A DNA stretch of 64,000 bases from assembly GCF_023061285.1 (NCBI RefSeq), contig NZ_JAKGAM010000004.1, positions 62,001 to 126,000 on the forward strand, given 5' to 3'. Below the pieces are notes generated by a model that saw only the letters and a program-made list of their open reading frames with translations, was not told where the DNA came from and made no database searches. The position numbers were made by a program, and so were the translations under genes. Position 1 is the first letter of the stretch; every line of letters begins with the position of its first letter. Origin of the DNA: Chromohalobacter nigrandesensis (GTDB lineage Bacteria; Pseudomonadota; Gammaproteobacteria; Pseudomonadales; Halomonadaceae). Positions 61,803-64,000 of this stretch are shown piece by piece.

Positions 61803-63398
61803 TCAAATATCGAAATGCAGTCCCGAAGCGTCGAGGAGGCGCTTCGTATAGGGCGCCTGAGGCTGCTGAAGTAGCGTCTCACAGTCGCCTTGCTCGACGA
61901 TCTCCCCGTCCTTGAGGACGACGATGCGGTGTGCCATGGCGCGCACCACGGCGAGGTCGTGGCTGATGAACAGGTAGCTAAGCCCGCGTCGTGCCTGGAG
62001 ATCGCGCAGCAAGCCGATGAGCTGTTTTTGCACGCTGCGATCGAGCGCGGAGGTCGGTTCGTCGAGTACCACCAGATCGGGCTCGAGAATGATGGCGCGT
62101 GCCACGGCGATACGCTGGCGCTGGCCCCCCGAGAACTCGTGCGGATAGCGTGCCGCGCAATTCGCCGGCAGGCCGACTTCCTCGAGGGTGGTGGCGACCC
62201 GCTGCTCGACTTCCTCATCGCTGAGCTTGGGGTGATGGAAGCGCAACCCTTCGCTGACGATATCCATGACCGGCATGCGCGGCGAGAGCGAACCGTAAGG
62301 ATCCTGGAAGACGACCTGAAAGCGACGTCGACGACGGCGTAACGCGTTGCCGCGTAACGCATCCAGACGTTCGCCATCGAAGACGATCTCGCCGTCAGCA
62401 GCGGTCAGACGTAGAAGCGCCAATGCCAGGGTCGTCTTGCCGGAGCCGGATTCCCCGACCAGGCCCAGGGTTTCACCGCGCGCCAGGGTGATATCCAGTG
62501 GTTGGACGGCTACGAACGGAGCGGGACGACGCCCGAACCAGGACTTGCTCCGCGCGAAGGAGACACCGAGGCGGTGTGCCTCGAGCAGCATCGTGCGAGA
62601 CTCCGGCAGCGGCGCGGCGTGGCCTTCCGGGTTGGCGGCGAGCAGGTGCTGAGTATAAGCCGCGCGAGGGGCGTCGAAGACGCGTGTGACGCTACCGCTT
62701 TCGACCAGCCGGCCGTGCTGCATGACATGCACGCTGTCGGCATGGCGGCGCACCAGATTGAGGTCGTGGGTGATGAACAGCATGGCCATGCCATTGGCAT
62801 CGCGTAACCGGGCCAGCAAGGCCAGGATTTCCTGTTGAACGGTGACATCGAGCGCCGTTGTCGGCTCATCGGCGATGAGCAGTCGTGGTGCGTTGGCGAT
62901 GGCCATGGCGATCACCACGCGCTGACGTTGTCCGCCCGAAAGCTGATGGGGATGCGCCTCGAGCATTTCGTCGGGACGTGGCAACTGTACTTCTACGAGC
63001 AGTTCGCGGGCGCGCTGGCGGGCGTCACGGCCGCGCAGTCCTTGATGAAGACGTAGCGTTTCGCCGAGCTGCTTGCCGACCGTGTGCAAGGGGTTGAGCG
63101 AGGTCGTCGGCTCCTGGAAGACGAAGCCGACCTGGCCGCCGCGCAGCGTGTTCCAGCGCCGCGGCGATAGCCCTTCGAGGGATTGTCCGCAGAGCCGGCG
63201 TCCGCCCTCGACGCGCGCGCCGGGCGGCAGCAGATCGAGGGCGCCCAAGGCGGAGACCGACTTGCCAGAGCCCGATTCGCCAACCAGCGCCGCGGTTTCG
63301 CCACGCCGTATGGTCAGCGACAGGTCCTCGACGACGCGCATGTCGCCGAAGGCGATGCTCAGCGTATCGAGTTCGAAGACGACGTCGTCATTGGCCAT
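61803..63398 (-). CDS. yejF: oligopeptide/microcin C ABC transporter ATP-binding protein YejF
   Basis: A 531-residue protein with two fused ATPase domains: Walker A ALVGESGSGKSVSALG with HQLSGGQRQRVVIAMAIANA in the first, and LGLVGESGSGKTTLALALLR with HEFSGGQRQRIAVARAIILE in the second. This arrangement is typical of YejF, the energy subunit of the YejABEF importer. ATG 63398 (GGGAGA upstream) is chosen; the frame extends further but into yejE. It overlaps yejE by 11 nt. Confidence 0.94.
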   Translation of the reverse strand: MANDDVVFELDTLSIAFGDMRVVEDLSLTIRRGETAALVGESGSGKSVSALGALDLLPPGARVEGGRRLCGQSLEGLSPRRWNTLRGGQVGFVFQEPTTSLNPLHTVGKQLGETLRLHQGLRGRDARQRARELLVEVQLPRPDEMLEAHPHQLSGGQRQRVVIAMAIANAPRLLIADEPTTALDVTVQQEILALLARLRDANGMAMLFITHDLNLVRRHADSVHVMQHGRLVESGSVTRVFDAPRAAYTQHLLAANPEGHAAPLPESRTMLLEAHRLGVSFARSKSWFGRRPAPFVAVQPLDITLARGETLGLVGESGSGKTTLALALLRLTAADGEIVFDGERLDALRGNALRRRRRRFQVVFQDPYGSLSPRMPVMDIVSEGLRFHHPKLSDEEVEQRVATTLEEVGLPANCAARYPHEFSGGQRQRIAVARAIILEPDLVVLDEPTSALDRSVQKQLIGLLRDLQARRGLSYLFISHDLAVVRAMAHRIVVLKDGEIVEQGDCETLLQQPQAPYTKRLLDASGLHFDI

Positions 63399-64000
63399 GC
63401 GCGGTTCTCCCGGGTAGATCGTCGCTATCGGTGGAAGTCGACGGAGTGCTGCTGGGCACGTGGCGCGGGTCGAAGGCGTCACGCAATCCTTCGCCGATGA
63501 AGACCAGCAGCGAAAGCATGATCCCCAGGCTCAGGAAGGCCGTGATGCCGAGCCAAGGGGCCTGCAGATTGTTCTTGCCCTGGGCGACGAGTTCGCCCAG
63601 CGAGGGCGAGCCTGGCGGTAGGCCGAAGCCCAGGAAATCCAGCGCGGTGAGGGTGGTGATCGCGCCGGTGAACAGAAACGGGATGAAGGTCAGGGTGGCG
63701 ACCATGGCGTTGGGCAGCACATGGCGCCACATGATCAGGCGCGATGGCAGTCCCATGGCGCGCGCCGCGCGCACGTACTCGAGGTTGCGTGCGCGCAGGA
63801 ATTCGGCGCGCACGATGTCGACCAGCCCCAGCCAGGAAAACAGCAGCATGATGCCCAGCAGCCACCACAGGTTGGGCTGTACCAGGCTGGCGAGGATAAT
63901 CAGCAGGAACAGCACCGGCATGCCCGACCAGATCTCGATGATGCGCTGGCCGATCAAGTCGACCTTACCGCCGAAATAGCCCTGTACGCCGCCGAACAAC
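63388..64000 (-). CDS. yejE: ABC transporter permease YejE, 5' end outside window
   Basis: The C-terminal 203 residues or so of an inner-membrane permease, running off the window edge. The EAA loop is clear (EYVRAARAMGLPSRLIMWRH then VLPNAMVATLTFIPFLFTGA), and DFLGFGLPPGSPSLGELVAQ then GKNNLQAPWLGITAFLSLGI matches YejE. It overlaps yejF, indicating one operon with upstream yejA/yejB presumably beyond the window. Confidence 0.93.
   Translation of the reverse strand, partial: LFGGVQGYFGGKVDLIGQRIIEIWSGMPVLFLLIILASLVQPNLWWLLGIMLLFSWLGLVDIVRAEFLRARNLEYVRAARAMGLPSRLIMWRHVLPNAMVATLTFIPFLFTGAITTLTALDFLGFGLPPGSPSLGELVAQGKNNLQAPWLGITAFLSLGIMLSLLVFIGEGLRDAFDPRHVPSSTPSTSTDSDDLPGRTAHGQ

Overview
The window looks like a chromosomal segment of a moderately halophilic gammaproteobacterium of the Halomonadaceae (Chromohalobacter/Halomonas-like). 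This is inferred from three things: high GC, very acidic surface proteins (flagellin, FliN, FlgD, FlgJ), and an enterobacterial-style flagellar gene order (flgN-flgM-flgA divergent from flgBCDEFGHIJKL; fliE divergent from fliFGHIJK-LMNOPQR). No rRNA, tRNA, CRISPR array or intact insertion sequence was recognised.

Layout. 1-7.8 kb: the 5' two thirds or so of cstA (minus), then a cydABDC operon encoding a short-Q-loop (CIO-type) bd oxidase and its CydDC exporter. 7.7-8.4 kb: a FitAB/VapBC toxin-antitoxin (TA) pair. 8.6-12.6 kb: glycerol catabolism (glpD, glpF, glpK, minus) with a possible upstream micro-ORF. 12.9-18.9 kb: a SulP transporter, flaG, several unknown genes and a PilZ/HD-GYP-like protein. 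One unknown gene lies downstream of a perfect FliA (sigma28) promoter followed by a terminator-like hairpin. 19-21.1 kb: an accessory patch with an Rpn-nuclease remnant, brnTA bounded by 98-bp direct repeats, a REP pair and prlF-yhaV. 21.2-26.8 kb: a CysC-like APS kinase without a normal start codon, a large TPR/O-GlcNAc-transferase/methyltransferase fusion protein, and flagellin fliC with a perfect FliA promoter. 27-32.5 kb: a second, scrambled TA patch (hipBA, broken yafO, higA, rearranged hipB fragments, truncated DUF4160 plus DUF2442, hipB2 with truncated hipA2) that also holds adenine deaminase. 32.7-57.8 kb: the flagellar hook-basal-body, hook-filament junction, C-ring, export-gate and ATPase genes. 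57.9-64 kb: an NDH-2-like flavoprotein, RarD, an omega-amidase, RsuA, and YejF/YejE of an oligopeptide/microcin C ABC importer.

How it works together. The flagellar genes follow the class 2/class 3 logic of enterobacteria. The two divergent class 2 regions (flgA/flgB, fliF/fliE) share two motifs. FliA-type promoters (TAAAG-N14-GCCGATAA or close) precede fliC, flgMN, flgKL and one unknown gene. The glycosyltransferase fusion beside fliC is the obvious candidate for flagellin glycosylation. The most notable observations are that fusion and the in-frame, start-less cysC behind it, the candidate FliA-dependent small RNA at about 17.0 kb, and the circularly permuted hipB duplication at 30.1-30.8 kb.
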